From positions 1 to 29,196 of the forward strand of contig JAEYRD010000180.1 of NCBI GenBank assembly GCA_023435725.1: a stretch of 29,196 nt of DNA. Direction: 5' to 3'. Below the pieces are notes generated by a model that searched no databases, had not been told where the DNA came from, and saw only the letters and a program-made list of their open reading frames with translations. Both the position numbers and the translations under genes were made by a program. Below, one piece after another: positions 1 through 8,229 of the stretch. How positions within the stretch are numbered: the stretch's first letter is position 1; each line of letters opens with the position of its first letter. The stretch comes from Pseudomonadota bacterium. GTDB lineage: Bacteria > Pseudomonadota > Alphaproteobacteria > Rhizobiales > Xanthobacteraceae.

Positions 1-25
1 CCCGCGCGCCACCGCAAACCCGAGC

Positions 26-50
26 GGCGGCTGGCGTGCTGCCAGCCGCC
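26..50 (-). terminator. Terminator-like hairpin after the OYE operon
   Basis: A perfect 10-bp inverted repeat (GGCGGCTGGC / GCCAGCCGCC) with a 5-nt loop begins 7 bases beyond the stop codon of the leftward flavin oxidoreductase gene. No strong T-run follows on the minus strand, so it is either a weak intrinsic terminator or an RNA 3'-end stabiliser. Confidence 0.55.
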
Positions 51-56
51 TCTCGT

Positions 57-1148
57 TCAGCGGGGAAGATTCCGCATTGAGGGATGGGATCGAGCGTATT
101 GCGGCGGAAACGCCGCCCTTTGGCCCAGCTTCTCGGCCGCATGCCAGCTCCAGCGCGGATCGTAGGTCATGCCCCTCCCGACGGCGATCAGATCAGCCGC
201 GCCGCTGTTGAGGACCTGCTCTGCATATGTCCCGTCTCCGATCATTCCGACAGCCATGGTGGCGATACCTGCGCCATCCCTGATCGCCGCGGCGAACGGA
301 ACCTGGTAGCCGGGTCCCACGGTAATCTTCTGCTCGGGCACGACTCCGCCGCTGGACGGCGTCACGTAATCGCAGCCCAGGGCTTTCAGTTCTTTCGCGA
401 AGGTGACCGAATCCCGGATGTCCCAGCCACCTTCCACCCAATCCGTTGCAGAAATACGAACTCCCAACGGCAGGTTTTCCGGCCATGCTGCGCGGATCGC
501 CTTGAATACCGAGAGGGGAAATCTCATCCGGCCTTCGATGTCGCCCCCGTAACCGTCGGTCCGGTCATTGCTCAGCGGGGACAGGAAGGAGTTCAAGAGA
601 TAACCATGAGCACAATGGAGCTCCAGCAGGTCGAGGCCGGCTTCCCGTGCCCTGCGCGCGGCGGCAACGTAGTCGGCAATCAGTTTCGCCAATGCCGCAT
701 CGTCGAGCGCTGCTGGCATTCGCCGACCGGGGTAGGGCGTCGCAGATGGCCCAACGGTGGACCACCCTCCGTCGGCGACCGATAGCTCATTGCCCGACAG
801 CCATGGCGGTGCGACCGAAGCCTTGCGGCCTGCGTGGGCGAGCTGAATGCCGATCTTCACGCCACTGTGCGCGCGGGCGAAATCGGTCACCCGGCGCAGC
901 CCCTCGATCTGCGCATCCGACCACAGGCCCAGGCACACGGGACTGACGCGCCCGCTAGGCTGCACCGCGGTCGCTTCCATGATGATGAGGCCAGGGCCCG
1001 ACACTGCCAAAGAGCCGATATGCATCAGGTGCCAATCTCCGGCCATGCCACCTTCAATCGCCGAATACTGCGCCATCGGTGAGACGACGATGCGGTTGTC
1101 CAATTGCAGGCCGCGGAGGGAGAACGGTGAGAAAAGCCTGGAGGGCAT
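57..1148 (-). CDS. Old Yellow Enzyme family NADH:flavin oxidoreductase (YqjM/XenA-like)
   Basis: This 363-residue FMN-dependent TIM-barrel ene-reductase would reduce the C=C bond of alpha,beta-unsaturated carbonyls with NAD(P)H. Visible family marks are NRIVVSPM near residues 18-25, the conserved Tyr28, QLAHAGRKAS near 102-111, the substrate-binding pair HxxH in ELHCAHGYL (about 178-181), and RISATDW and IAVGRGM phosphate/FMN-binding segments. Length and motif order fit the YqjM class. Position 26, a redox-tuning Cys in YqjM, is Ala here. The gene starts 54 bp after the stop of a second paralogue and is probably co-transcribed with it. The exact substrate is unknown. The family call is firm; the physiological role is inferred from the transporter and dehydrogenase neighbours. 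Confidence 0.93.
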   Translation of the reverse strand: MPSRLFSPFSLRGLQLDNRIVVSPMAQYSAIEGGMAGDWHLMHIGSLAVSGPGLIIMEATAVQPSGRVSPVCLGLWSDAQIEGLRRVTDFARAHSGVKIGIQLAHAGRKASVAPPWLSGNELSVADGGWSTVGPSATPYPGRRMPAALDDAALAKLIADYVAAARRAREAGLDLLELHCAHGYLLNSFLSPLSNDRTDGYGGDIEGRMRFPLSVFKAIRAAWPENLPLGVRISATDWVEGGWDIRDSVTFAKELKALGCDYVTPSSGGVVPEQKITVGPGYQVPFAAAIRDGAGIATMAVGMIGDGTYAEQVLNSGAADLIAVGRGMTYDPRWSWHAAEKLGQRAAFPPQYARSHPSMRNLPR

Positions 1149-1202
1149 TGCTTGCTTCTTCTTTCGGCGCGAGATGTCGTGAGCTGCGGAGTTTGACGGG
1201 CT

Positions 1203-2363
1203 TCAATTGCCGACGAGCGGACACTCATCCATCGTTCGCAGTCCTGCGGCCCATTTGTTCAACCACCACCCGTATTGCTGAGGCCATGACTCAAAGTGCT
1301 GCTCTGCGCCGAGGACCTCGGCGGCATGCCGCGCCCAAAATGGGTTGAAGAGCATCTGGCGACCGACCGCGATCAGGTCGGCCTTTCCTTCCTGGAGAAC
1401 CTGTTCGGCCAATTGCGGCGTCCGGATGAATCCAACGGCCTGCGTGAGGGCGCCGGTTTCCTTGCGGATTCTTTCCGCGAAGGGCACCTGATATCCCGGA
1501 CCGCGTGTCAGGCTGGAGTTCGTTGCGCCACCCGAGAGATTGCCGCCGGAAGAGCAGTCGATGACGTCAACACCACGGCTCAGGAGCTCGCGCGAGAGCG
1601 CCACGCTGTCGTCCATCGTCCAGCCGCCCTCGATCCAGTCGGTCGCCGAGATGCGGACGAAAAGCGGCACGCTGTCGGGGAGGGCGCGCCGCATGGCATC
1701 GGCGACCTCAAGCGGGAACCGCATCCGGTTTTCCAAGGATCCGCCGTACTCATCCGTGCGAATGTTGGCCAGGGGGGACAGGAAGCTCTGCAGCAGATAG
1801 CCGTGAGCCATGTGGATCTCGATGACCTCGAAGCCGGCATCCAATGCACGCAGGGCGGTCGCCACGAAGCCGTCCAGGATCTCCTGCATGCCGGCTCGCG
1901 ACAGGGCCTGAGGTACGAGCCAGCCGTTTGCAAATGGCTTGTCCGATGGTCCCACCGGTGTCCAGGTCTCGTCGCCATTGGCAATGTTCTGCGCGGTCAG
2001 CGGTCCATTGCCTTCCCAGGCGCGTTGAGCGCTCCCCTTCCGCCCGCCGTGAGCGATCTGAATGGCGGGCGCGGAGCCATGGGCTCTCAGCGCTGACGTG
2101 ATGGGCCGCAGGGCCTCGACCTGCTCGTCTTCCCACAGGCCGAGGCATCCGTTCGTGATCCTGCCCTCGCGGGAGATCGCCGTTTCCTCGATGAACACCG
2201 TGCCTGCTCCACCCATCGCGAACTTGCCGTAGTGGAGCAGATGAAACTGGGTCGGATAGCCGTTCTCGGCGCAATACATCGCCATCGGCGACACGACGAT
2301 CCGGTTTCGAAGCTCCAGCCCGCGGATTTTCAGGGGTTGGAAAAGCATCGCCTTGCTCTGCAT
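1203..2363 (-). CDS. Old Yellow Enzyme family NADH:flavin oxidoreductase, paralogue
   Basis: A second YqjM-like FMN oxidoreductase of 386 residues. The start at 2363 (MQSKAM...) is chosen because GGAGGA lies 5 nt upstream; an in-frame start at 2420 would add 19 residues without a better ribosome site. It shows NRIVVSPMAMY near the N terminus, QIAHGGRKGS, EIHMAHGYLLQSF (HxxH), RISATDWIEGGW and IAVGRQM. Compared with its neighbour it has a longer C-terminal tail rich in Trp (QQYGWWLNKW). Like the neighbour it has Ala where YqjM has its redox Cys. It is the first gene of the leftward operon, controlled from the divergent region with the GAAACGTTTC palindromes. Two paralogues in tandem suggest two different unsaturated intermediates or positional isomers, which is an inference. 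Confidence 0.93.
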   Translation of the reverse strand: MQSKAMLFQPLKIRGLELRNRIVVSPMAMYCAENGYPTQFHLLHYGKFAMGGAGTVFIEETAISREGRITNGCLGLWEDEQVEALRPITSALRAHGSAPAIQIAHGGRKGSAQRAWEGNGPLTAQNIANGDETWTPVGPSDKPFANGWLVPQALSRAGMQEILDGFVATALRALDAGFEVIEIHMAHGYLLQSFLSPLANIRTDEYGGSLENRMRFPLEVADAMRRALPDSVPLFVRISATDWIEGGWTMDDSVALSRELLSRGVDVIDCSSGGNLSGGATNSSLTRGPGYQVPFAERIRKETGALTQAVGFIRTPQLAEQVLQEGKADLIAVGRQMLFNPFWARHAAEVLGAEQHFESWPQQYGWWLNKWAAGLRTMDECPLVGN

Positions 2364-2467
2364 GGGTCCTCCGAGGCATTTGTCGTTCGTGTCCTTTCTT
2401 CCGGAGAGCCAGGTCGGCATCGGGGAGCCGGTCCGGCAGCCCCCGCGCCGATAGGTCGCAGAAAAAG

Positions 2468-2477
2468 GAAACGTTTC
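2468..2477. promoter_or_regulatory. LacI-family operator, OYE side
   Basis: A perfect 10-bp palindrome GAAACGTTTC with a central CG step, typical of LacI/GalR-family operators. It lies 36 bp beyond a TTGACA box read on the minus strand, about where transcription of the oxidoreductase operon should begin. An identical palindrome lies 198 bp away at 2666. Confidence 0.7.
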
Positions 2478-2489
2478 AATTCATCCATA

Positions 2490-2513
2490 AATTCTGGACG
2501 ATCAGCCTGTCAA
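2490..2513 (-). promoter_or_regulatory. Leftward promoter of the OYE operon
   Basis: Read on the minus strand, TTGACA (2508-2513) is followed after 16-17 bp by a weak -10-like TTTATG/TTATGG. The -35 context GCTTGACAGGC is shared with the divergent rightward promoter. The operator palindrome follows at once, consistent with repression by blocking polymerase. Confidence 0.5.
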
Positions 2514-2632
2514 GCCGCGAGCTGCGATGAGACTGCAGTCGTCTAGTGTTCTGAAGCTAGTACGCGCCATTTTGGCTCGCATCAGCTTCGATATTCCTCC
2601 TCACGTTCTCCTGAGTACGAGCCTGCCAGCGC

Positions 2633-2662
2633 TTGACAGGCCGGTTGCCCATGGCGTACTGG
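2633..2662 (+). promoter_or_regulatory. Rightward promoter of the transporter-dehydrogenase operon
   Basis: TTGACA (2633-2638), in the same GCTTGACAGGC context as the leftward promoter, is followed after 18 bp by TACTGG as a poor -10. The operator palindrome begins 4 bp later at 2666. The first gene starts at 2788, leaving a leader of roughly 110 nt. Confidence 0.5.
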
Positions 2663-2665
2663 CGT

Positions 2666-2675
2666 GAAACGTTTC
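2666..2675. promoter_or_regulatory. LacI-family operator, transporter side
   Basis: A second perfect GAAACGTTTC palindrome, 33 bp beyond the rightward TTGACA box. Two identical sites 198 bp apart around a divergent promoter pair would suit a tetrameric or looping LacI-type repressor. The likely protein is encoded at 10920-11972. Confidence 0.7.
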
Positions 2676-2787
2676 CAATTTGCCTTGGAGAAACGTGCGT
2701 TGCTGCGGGCCTCACGAAGGTGCGCTGCGGGGAGTGTTGCGCGTGTGACGGCGATCGTCGGCGCCAATTAGAAACGAAAGGTGGAAA

Positions 2788-3972
2788 ATGAAGCTCTGTG
2801 TTTCGTCGCGCTTTGCGATTGGCGCCGGCGTGGGCGCTCTGGCCGTTGCTGCCCTGGGCTCCGGCGCGATCGGATGCGAAGTCACGATCGGCGCGACCGG
2901 TCCTCTGTCCGGTGCTGCCACTCAATGGGGGCTGGCGATCAAGGGCGCGGCCGATTTCGCTGCCGCCGAAGCCAATCGCGAGGGCGGTGTCATGGTCGGA
3001 GGCCAGCGCTGCACGGTCAAGGTCATCGCGATCGACGCAAAGTACACTGCTGAAGGCGCTGCCGCGGCGGCGAACAATTTCGTCAGCCAGAACGTGAAGT
3101 TCATCCTCGGTCCGATCGGCTCGCCGGAGGTGACCGGCATGAAGCCCGTCGCAACCCGCAACAAGATGCTGATGATGAGCGACAGCTACGCGAAGGACGC
3201 GATTGGACCGCGCTGGCCTTACACGTTCCATGTGGGTCCGGGGCCGCTCGCCTGGGGCGATCCGATCGTCAAGCTTGCCAAGCAGAAGTTCGGCATCAAG
3301 AAGGTGCTGACGATTGCGCCGAACGATCAGGCCGGAACGGACGTCGCCGAAGCTGCGATCAGCGTCTACAAGAAGAACGGGGTCGAGGCGACGCCTGAAT
3401 ATTACCAGCGCGGCACGACGAATTTCGCTCCCATCGTCGCGCGCATCATCAACGCCAATCCTGACGTGCTCGATACGGTCTCGACCCCGCCGGGAGATGC
3501 CGGAATCATCATCAAGCAGCTGCGTCAGGCGGGGTTCAACGGCGCAATCGGCCGCCTCGGTGGTCCGGGCACTGAAGAAATCCTGCGCATCTCCGGCGGA
3601 AAGGACGTGGTCAAGAACTTCTATTGGTTCGAGCCCGTCTTCATCGACGAGAACGTCAAGAAGCTCGGTGACGAATATCGCGAGCTGCTCGGTTCTGCGC
3701 CGCCCGAGAACAACTTCTTCTACCTCTTCGCCGCTGGTGGCCGGGCCATGCTCAGGGCCATCACGGACGCGGGTTCGGCGGATGACGTCGAGAAGGTGGC
3801 GGCTTCGCTTCGCAAGCTGAACGTCGACGATCCAAATCTCGGCAAGGGCCGTTGGATCGGCCAGGAGGCGTACGGCATCAACCAGGAACTGTCATTGCCG
3901 TTCGGAGTGGGTCTGTTGATCGACGGCAAGGACCAGCCGCTGGTCCGCATCGAGGCACCCGACGGGAAGTGA
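2788..3972 (+). CDS. ABC transporter periplasmic binding protein, branched-chain amino acid (LivK-like) family
   Basis: A 394-residue type-I periplasmic receptor. The N terminus has a signal-like hydrophobic stretch (about residues 9-29) ending near Cys30, so it is exported and perhaps lipid-anchored. The mature part opens with VTIGATGPLSG, the standard start of the Peripla_BP_6 fold, and continues with ILGPIGSPEVTG and the second-lobe segment VLTIAPNDQAGTD. AAAGGTGG precedes the ATG. It is the first gene of a contiguous importer operon (receptor, two permeases, two ATPases). Members of this family bind amino acids, aromatic acids, amides or urea; here the enzymes encoded downstream favour a catabolic substrate rather than leucine. 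The gene symbol is left blank because the ligand is unknown. Confidence 0.92.
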   Translation: MKLCVSSRFAIGAGVGALAVAALGSGAIGCEVTIGATGPLSGAATQWGLAIKGAADFAAAEANREGGVMVGGQRCTVKVIAIDAKYTAEGAAAAANNFVSQNVKFILGPIGSPEVTGMKPVATRNKMLMMSDSYAKDAIGPRWPYTFHVGPGPLAWGDPIVKLAKQKFGIKKVLTIAPNDQAGTDVAEAAISVYKKNGVEATPEYYQRGTTNFAPIVARIINANPDVLDTVSTPPGDAGIIIKQLRQAGFNGAIGRLGGPGTEEILRISGGKDVVKNFYWFEPVFIDENVKKLGDEYRELLGSAPPENNFFYLFAAGGRAMLRAITDAGSADDVEKVAASLRKLNVDDPNLGKGRWIGQEAYGINQELSLPFGVGLLIDGKDQPLVRIEAPDGK

Positions 3973-4005
3973 GCGGTCGATCGAGCGCAAGGTAAGGAAC
4001 TTGGG

Positions 4006-4872
4006 ATGGACGGCTTTCTCTCCGCTGGCCTGATCGGGCTTTCGCTTGGAGCGCAGTACGCGCTGCTTGCGCTCGGTTTCACCCTCATCTTCGGCATTCT
4101 GGGGGTGGTGAACTTTGCCCATGGCGGGTTCTACCTGCTCGGAGGCTACTTCGCCTACGCTTGCGTGGCGAAGCTCGGCTTTCCGTATCCGCTCGCGGTG
4201 CTCGCAGCCACTTTGTCGACGGCTGCAATCGGCTACGTGTTCCAGCTTCTCCTGCTGGACCGCGTCGCCGATGACCATCTGGCAACCCTGATCCTGACCC
4301 TGGGGTTGTACATGGTGATCGGCAGCGGCGTGCTGGTGACTTTCGGCCCCGACGCGCCCCTGTTCCAGTTTCCGGTCAGCGGCGCGCTTCGCTTCCGCGG
4401 ATTATACTTCCCGCTCGAGAACTTCATCGTTCTGATCGTCTGCATTCTGGCGATCGCTGCGACCTACTACTTCATCTACAAGACGAATCTCGGAAGAAAC
4501 CTGCGAGCACTGGCTGAGGATCGCACCGTCGCCGTTGCTCTCGGCGTCAAGGCTCGGCTGCTCTTTCCGATGGCATTTGCCATCTCCGTCGGGCTTGCCG
4601 GCATGACGGGTGCGCTGGTCACGCCAATCCTGTCACTGACGCCGCATGTCGGCGATCCCGTGCTCGCAATGTCCTTCCTGGTCGTGATTCTCGGTGGTCT
4701 CGGAAGCATCGCCGGTGCGACGGTCGCCGCCTTCTGCGTCGGAATCATCGAGGCCTATTCTGCAGTCTATGTTGGAGGGTCGAAGGGCGCTCTCGCGCTG
4801 TTCGTGCTGGTTCTCATCGTGCTGGTGGTCAAGCCGACAGGGCTCTTTGGCCGAGAGACGCGGGGAGCATGA
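4006..4872 (+). CDS. livH: Branched-chain amino acid-type ABC permease, LivH family
   Basis: A 288-residue inner-membrane permease with about eight hydrophobic segments. It begins with GLIGLSLGAQYALLALGFTL and GVVNFAHGGFY, the classical LivH N-terminal signature, and contains ALAEDRTVAVALGVKA, the cytoplasmic loop that contacts the ATPase. It pairs with the LivM-type permease, whose start overlaps this gene's stop by 4 bp (ATGA), indicating translational coupling. LivH describes the family here and does not prove branched-chain amino acid transport. Confidence 0.93.
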   Translation: MDGFLSAGLIGLSLGAQYALLALGFTLIFGILGVVNFAHGGFYLLGGYFAYACVAKLGFPYPLAVLAATLSTAAIGYVFQLLLLDRVADDHLATLILTLGLYMVIGSGVLVTFGPDAPLFQFPVSGALRFRGLYFPLENFIVLIVCILAIAATYYFIYKTNLGRNLRALAEDRTVAVALGVKARLLFPMAFAISVGLAGMTGALVTPILSLTPHVGDPVLAMSFLVVILGGLGSIAGATVAAFCVGIIEAYSAVYVGGSKGALALFVLVLIVLVVKPTGLFGRETRGA

Positions 4873-5870
4873 CGGTGAAAGGGCAATCCTTGATCGATCG
4901 TATCGGTACGAACGAGATCATATCCCTGCTGCTGGTCTCAGTCGCGCTCCTGGTGCCGATCTACGCGACGAATGCCGCGGTCATCTCTCTCTTTACGCAG
5001 ATCCTGATCGCGCTGATGGGGGCGCTGAGCGTGTACATCATGCTGCGCATGGACCTCATGAGCTTCGCGGTCCCGGCCTTCATGGCGGTCGGCGGCTATT
5101 CGGTGGCCATCGTCAGCGCAAGGTACGACGTAACGGACGTGTTCGCGCTCACCGCCGTCAGTCTCATCGTTCCGATGGTGATTGCTCTTCCGATCGGTGC
5201 GCTGATCCTTCGCTTGCGAGGCGTCTATTTCGTGCTGGTGACCTTCGTTATTGCCGAGATCATGCCTCTGCTCCTCTTCGAGACGCCAACCCTTACGGGC
5301 GGATCGAACGGGATCTCGGGCCTTCCTCCCGTGATCTTCCTTGGCATGCCGATTGAGGACAACAACAAGATCCTTCTGATGACGACCGTCCTGGCGATCG
5401 TGGCCGTGCTCGGCACGATCGGACTTACGCGATACTACCGACATCAGTTCGATGCGATCAAAGAGAACGAATTGCTCGCGCAAAGCCTCGGATTGACGAT
5501 CTGGCGCTATAAGGTCATCGGCTTCTGTGCAGCCGCGGGTCTGGCTGGCCTCGGCGGCTTTTGCCTGGTCGAGATGCTGATTACGGCGCATCCAAGTTCG
5601 TTTCAGGCCATCTCGTCGGTCAACTACGTCGCTTATACAGTCGTCGGAGGCCAGGGGGCGCTCCTCGGCGCCGTCGTCGGCTCCGCCTTGCTGGTCTGGG
5701 CGTCCAACCTGTTCAGCCTTCAAGGCGAGTACTCTCAAGGCCTGTTTGGGATATTGCTCATGCTCGCCGTTCTTTTTGCCAAGGGCGGCTTGATCGGAAG
5801 CTTGCAAGGGGTCTTTTCCCGAGGGCGCAGGTTCGTCCCAGTGGGACGCAGCCGGGGGGCCGAGGCATGA
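4869..5870 (+). CDS. livM: Branched-chain amino acid-type ABC permease, LivM family
   Basis: A 333-residue polytopic inner-membrane protein. Recognisable parts are LRGVYFVLVTFVIAEI and LTGGSNGISGLP, the hallmark LivM loop, followed by IKENELLAQSLGL, the ATPase-coupling loop, and a C-terminal GGQGALLGAVVGSA segment. It overlaps the upstream permease by 4 bp and the downstream ATPase by 4 bp, so the importer genes are tightly coupled. It should form the heterodimeric channel with the preceding permease. Confidence 0.93.
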   Translation: MTVKGQSLIDRIGTNEIISLLLVSVALLVPIYATNAAVISLFTQILIALMGALSVYIMLRMDLMSFAVPAFMAVGGYSVAIVSARYDVTDVFALTAVSLIVPMVIALPIGALILRLRGVYFVLVTFVIAEIMPLLLFETPTLTGGSNGISGLPPVIFLGMPIEDNNKILLMTTVLAIVAVLGTIGLTRYYRHQFDAIKENELLAQSLGLTIWRYKVIGFCAAAGLAGLGGFCLVEMLITAHPSSFQAISSVNYVAYTVVGGQGALLGAVVGSALLVWASNLFSLQGEYSQGLFGILLMLAVLFAKGGLIGSLQGVFSRGRRFVPVGRSRGAEA

Positions 5871-6631
5871 CGCAGCCCGTAACGCGTGGCCAGAGCACGC
5901 TCGAGGTCAAGAACGCTTCCAAGCGGTTTGGCGGCAACAGCGTTTTTCGCGACATCAGCCTTTCGCTCGAGCCGGGAACGGTGAAGGGCGTCATCGGACC
6001 GAATGGTGCGGGCAAGACGACGCTGATCAACATCATGTCCGGTCAGCTCGCCCCGAGTGATGGCAAGATTCTGCTCGGAGGGAAGGATATTACCTCCCTG
6101 CCGCTGCATCAGCGCAGCCAGCTCGGCATCGTGCGTAGCTTCCAGCAGACAAAGACGTTCAAGACGGCAACGGTCGCCGAGAATTTCGAGCGGGCCAGCC
6201 TGTTCAGTCAGGGCAGGGTGTCATCGATCGACGGCTACGTCCGCGACTTGATCGCCAAGTGCGGCCTCGCCAACCGGCTCGACCAGAAGAGCGATACCCT
6301 GCCGTATGGCATGCAAAAGATGCTCGGCCTGTTGATGACTGTGATTGCTGGGCCGAAGACCCTTTTGCTGGACGAGCCGGCCGCCGGTCTCGAGAAGCAG
6401 GAGCGCCATCTCGTCGACGAGGTCGTGCAATCCGCGTGCGCGAATTTGGGCTGCGGCATCCTGATCGTCGAGCACGACATGGAGCTCATCAAGCGACTGT
6501 GCCCCTACGTCTATGTGCTCGATCGCGGCACGATCATCGCTCATGGCGACCCCGCGACTGTTCTGAGGCGCAAGGACGTGATCGAGGCCTATCTCGGGAC
6601 GGCCGAGGAGGGGGAGAGCCTCGATGCTTAA
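5867..6631 (+). CDS. livG: ABC transporter ATP-binding protein, LivG family
   Basis: A 254-residue cytoplasmic ATPase. The start at 5867 (MTQPVTRG...) overlaps the permease stop in an ATGA junction; a longer in-frame reading back to 5561 only runs through the permease gene. Walker A is GPNGAGKT (about residues 44-51), Walker B LLLDEPAAGL, the switch His is in LIVEHDMELI. The signature loop reads YGMQKML rather than the usual YGQQR-like form, an unusual substitution in a family where that loop is already variable. It works with the LivF-type ATPase overlapping its end by 8 bp. Confidence 0.92.
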   Translation: MTQPVTRGQSTLEVKNASKRFGGNSVFRDISLSLEPGTVKGVIGPNGAGKTTLINIMSGQLAPSDGKILLGGKDITSLPLHQRSQLGIVRSFQQTKTFKTATVAENFERASLFSQGRVSSIDGYVRDLIAKCGLANRLDQKSDTLPYGMQKMLGLLMTVIAGPKTLLLDEPAAGLEKQERHLVDEVVQSACANLGCGILIVEHDMELIKRLCPYVYVLDRGTIIAHGDPATVLRRKDVIEAYLGTAEEGESLDA

Positions 6632-7316
6632 GATCAAGGATCTCGTTGTCCGCTACGGAGGCATCACTGCGCTTGATCGGGTCTCCGCCGAGGTCAGCAA
6701 GGGCGAGACGGTCATCCTGCTGGGTGCAAACGGGGCAGGGAAGTCCAGCCTGATAAATTCCATCATCGGCGTCGTTCCTTCGGTCGCCGGCGTGATCCAA
6801 CTGGACGATCGTGCGATCAGTCAGTCGCCCGCCTCGAGCCGGGCCGGGTTCGGCATCGGGTACTCGCCGGAAGGCCGTCGTGTATTCCCGACCATGACCG
6901 TGCGGGACAATGTGCTGGTCGGGGCTGCGCGTTTGGGCCGGGCGGCTCAGGCGGAAGCCTACGGCGAGCTGGCTGCGTTGTTCCCCATGCTCGAAAGCCG
7001 GGCCAACGATCTCGCAGGTCACCTCAGTGGAGGCCAACAGCAGATCGTGGCGATTGCGCGCGCCATGAGCGCTTCTCCGCGTTTGCTGCTGCTGGACGAG
7101 CCCTTCCTGGGTCTTGCCCCGGTCTGGATCCAGCAGATCAGCTCGGCCATCCGCCACTTCGCAGCCGCAGGCACGACCATTCTGATGACGGAGCAAATGG
7201 CAATTCCGGCACTGAAGGTGGCGACACGCGGATACGTCATGCGCGGCGGTCAGATCATCCGCGGTGGCACCGTCGAGGAAATCAAGGAATCGGCCCTCAC
7301 GGAGGATTACCTCTAA
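6624..7316 (+). CDS. livF: ABC transporter ATP-binding protein, LivF family
   Basis: A 230-residue cytoplasmic ATPase that forms the second nucleotide-binding subunit. Walker A is GANGAGKSS (about residues 34-42), the signature LSGGQQQIVAIARAM is canonical, and Walker B LLLDEPFLGLAP is typical of LivF. Its start overlaps the preceding ATPase gene by 8 bp and its TAA stop overlaps the next start (TAATG), so all importer genes and the following hydrolase appear to be one transcript. Confidence 0.93.
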   Translation: MLKIKDLVVRYGGITALDRVSAEVSKGETVILLGANGAGKSSLINSIIGVVPSVAGVIQLDDRAISQSPASSRAGFGIGYSPEGRRVFPTMTVRDNVLVGAARLGRAAQAEAYGELAALFPMLESRANDLAGHLSGGQQQIVAIARAMSASPRLLLLDEPFLGLAPVWIQQISSAIRHFAAAGTTILMTEQMAIPALKVATRGYVMRGGQIIRGGTVEEIKESALTEDYL

Positions 7317-8197
7317 TGGAAAAGCCCGCAGCCGACCGGCATCCGGAGCCCCAATACCGGCTTTATGCCGTCCACTACGCGTCCAGCAATCCGGATCGGT
7401 CTGCCGACCACAACTTCATGTCCCGGGTCGACTTCCACGACATGCCGATGCCCCTGGATTTCTTTGTGTGGGTCGCCATCGGGGAGGGGCGTGTCATTCT
7501 GATCGACACCGGCGCCGAAGAGCAGATCTGCCGCACGCGTGGCCATAACTACATGCGCTCCCCGGCCGAGGGATTGGCCGCTCTCGGCCATGCGCCGGAA
7601 GACGTGACGGACGTGGTCGTGACGCACATGCACTGGGATCATCTCGGGCATCTGGCGCAATTTCCAAATGCCCGCATTCACGTCCACAAGCAGGAAATGT
7701 CGCATGCCACGGGCTGCGCGATGTGTCACGAGCACTTGCGCCGTCCTTACGACGTGACGCAGGTGTGCAGCCTCATCGTTGCCCTTTACGGGGGACGGGT
7801 GTCGTTCACCGAGGAGAGCGCGGAGATCGCGCCGGGCGTGTTGGTTCGCCACGTCGGGGGTCACGCCCCGGGTCTGCAGGTCGCACAGGTCCGGACGAAG
7901 CGGGGGAAGGTCCTGGTGGCATCCGACGCGATGCACTACTTCGCCAACTCCATCCTGACCAACCCCTATCCGGTCGTCGTCAACGTGCAGGAGTATCTGG
8001 ACGGTCTGATCCAGGTGGAAAGGCTCGCGGACGGACCCGATCACGTCATTCCGGGCCACGACCCGCTGGTCAAGACGATGTACCCGTCGATCGAGAAGGC
8101 GCCGTACGTCTTCGACCTGGGTGTTCCTCCGCGCGTGTCGCGGCCGCTCTCCGTCTCCGGGTTCGTCGGGGCCTACGGGCCATCGAAGCAAGCCTGA
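7316..8197 (+). CDS. Metallo-beta-lactamase-fold hydrolase, N-acyl homoserine lactonase-like
   Basis: A 293-residue metal-dependent hydrolase without a signal peptide. The dinuclear metal site is complete: HMHWDH at residues 104-109, His183 in GGHAPG, Asp204 in ASDAMHY and His248 in PGHDP. This order, the overall size and the Tyr two residues after the DAMH segment resemble the AttM/AiiA-type lactonase branch. It is translationally coupled to the ATPase gene upstream (TAATG) and followed by dehydrogenases. A lactone or ester hydrolase step in the catabolic pathway is a better guess than quorum quenching, because the gene sits inside a substrate-uptake operon; both remain possible. Confidence 0.85.
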   Translation: MEKPAADRHPEPQYRLYAVHYASSNPDRSADHNFMSRVDFHDMPMPLDFFVWVAIGEGRVILIDTGAEEQICRTRGHNYMRSPAEGLAALGHAPEDVTDVVVTHMHWDHLGHLAQFPNARIHVHKQEMSHATGCAMCHEHLRRPYDVTQVCSLIVALYGGRVSFTEESAEIAPGVLVRHVGGHAPGLQVAQVRTKRGKVLVASDAMHYFANSILTNPYPVVVNVQEYLDGLIQVERLADGPDHVIPGHDPLVKTMYPSIEKAPYVFDLGVPPRVSRPLSVSGFVGAYGPSKQA

Positions 8198-8229
8198 ACT
8201 ATCCTCCAAGCAGCGTTCACAGGTCTAAA

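Noticed and set aside
5561..5866. Extended reading frame before the LivG-type ATPase
   Set aside because: It overlaps the permease gene in another frame; the ATGA junction at 5867 gives the natural start.
7723..8229. Extended reading frame before the aldehyde dehydrogenase
   Set aside because: It runs through the hydrolase gene in a different frame with Arg/Gly/Pro-rich composition; family homology begins at 8230.
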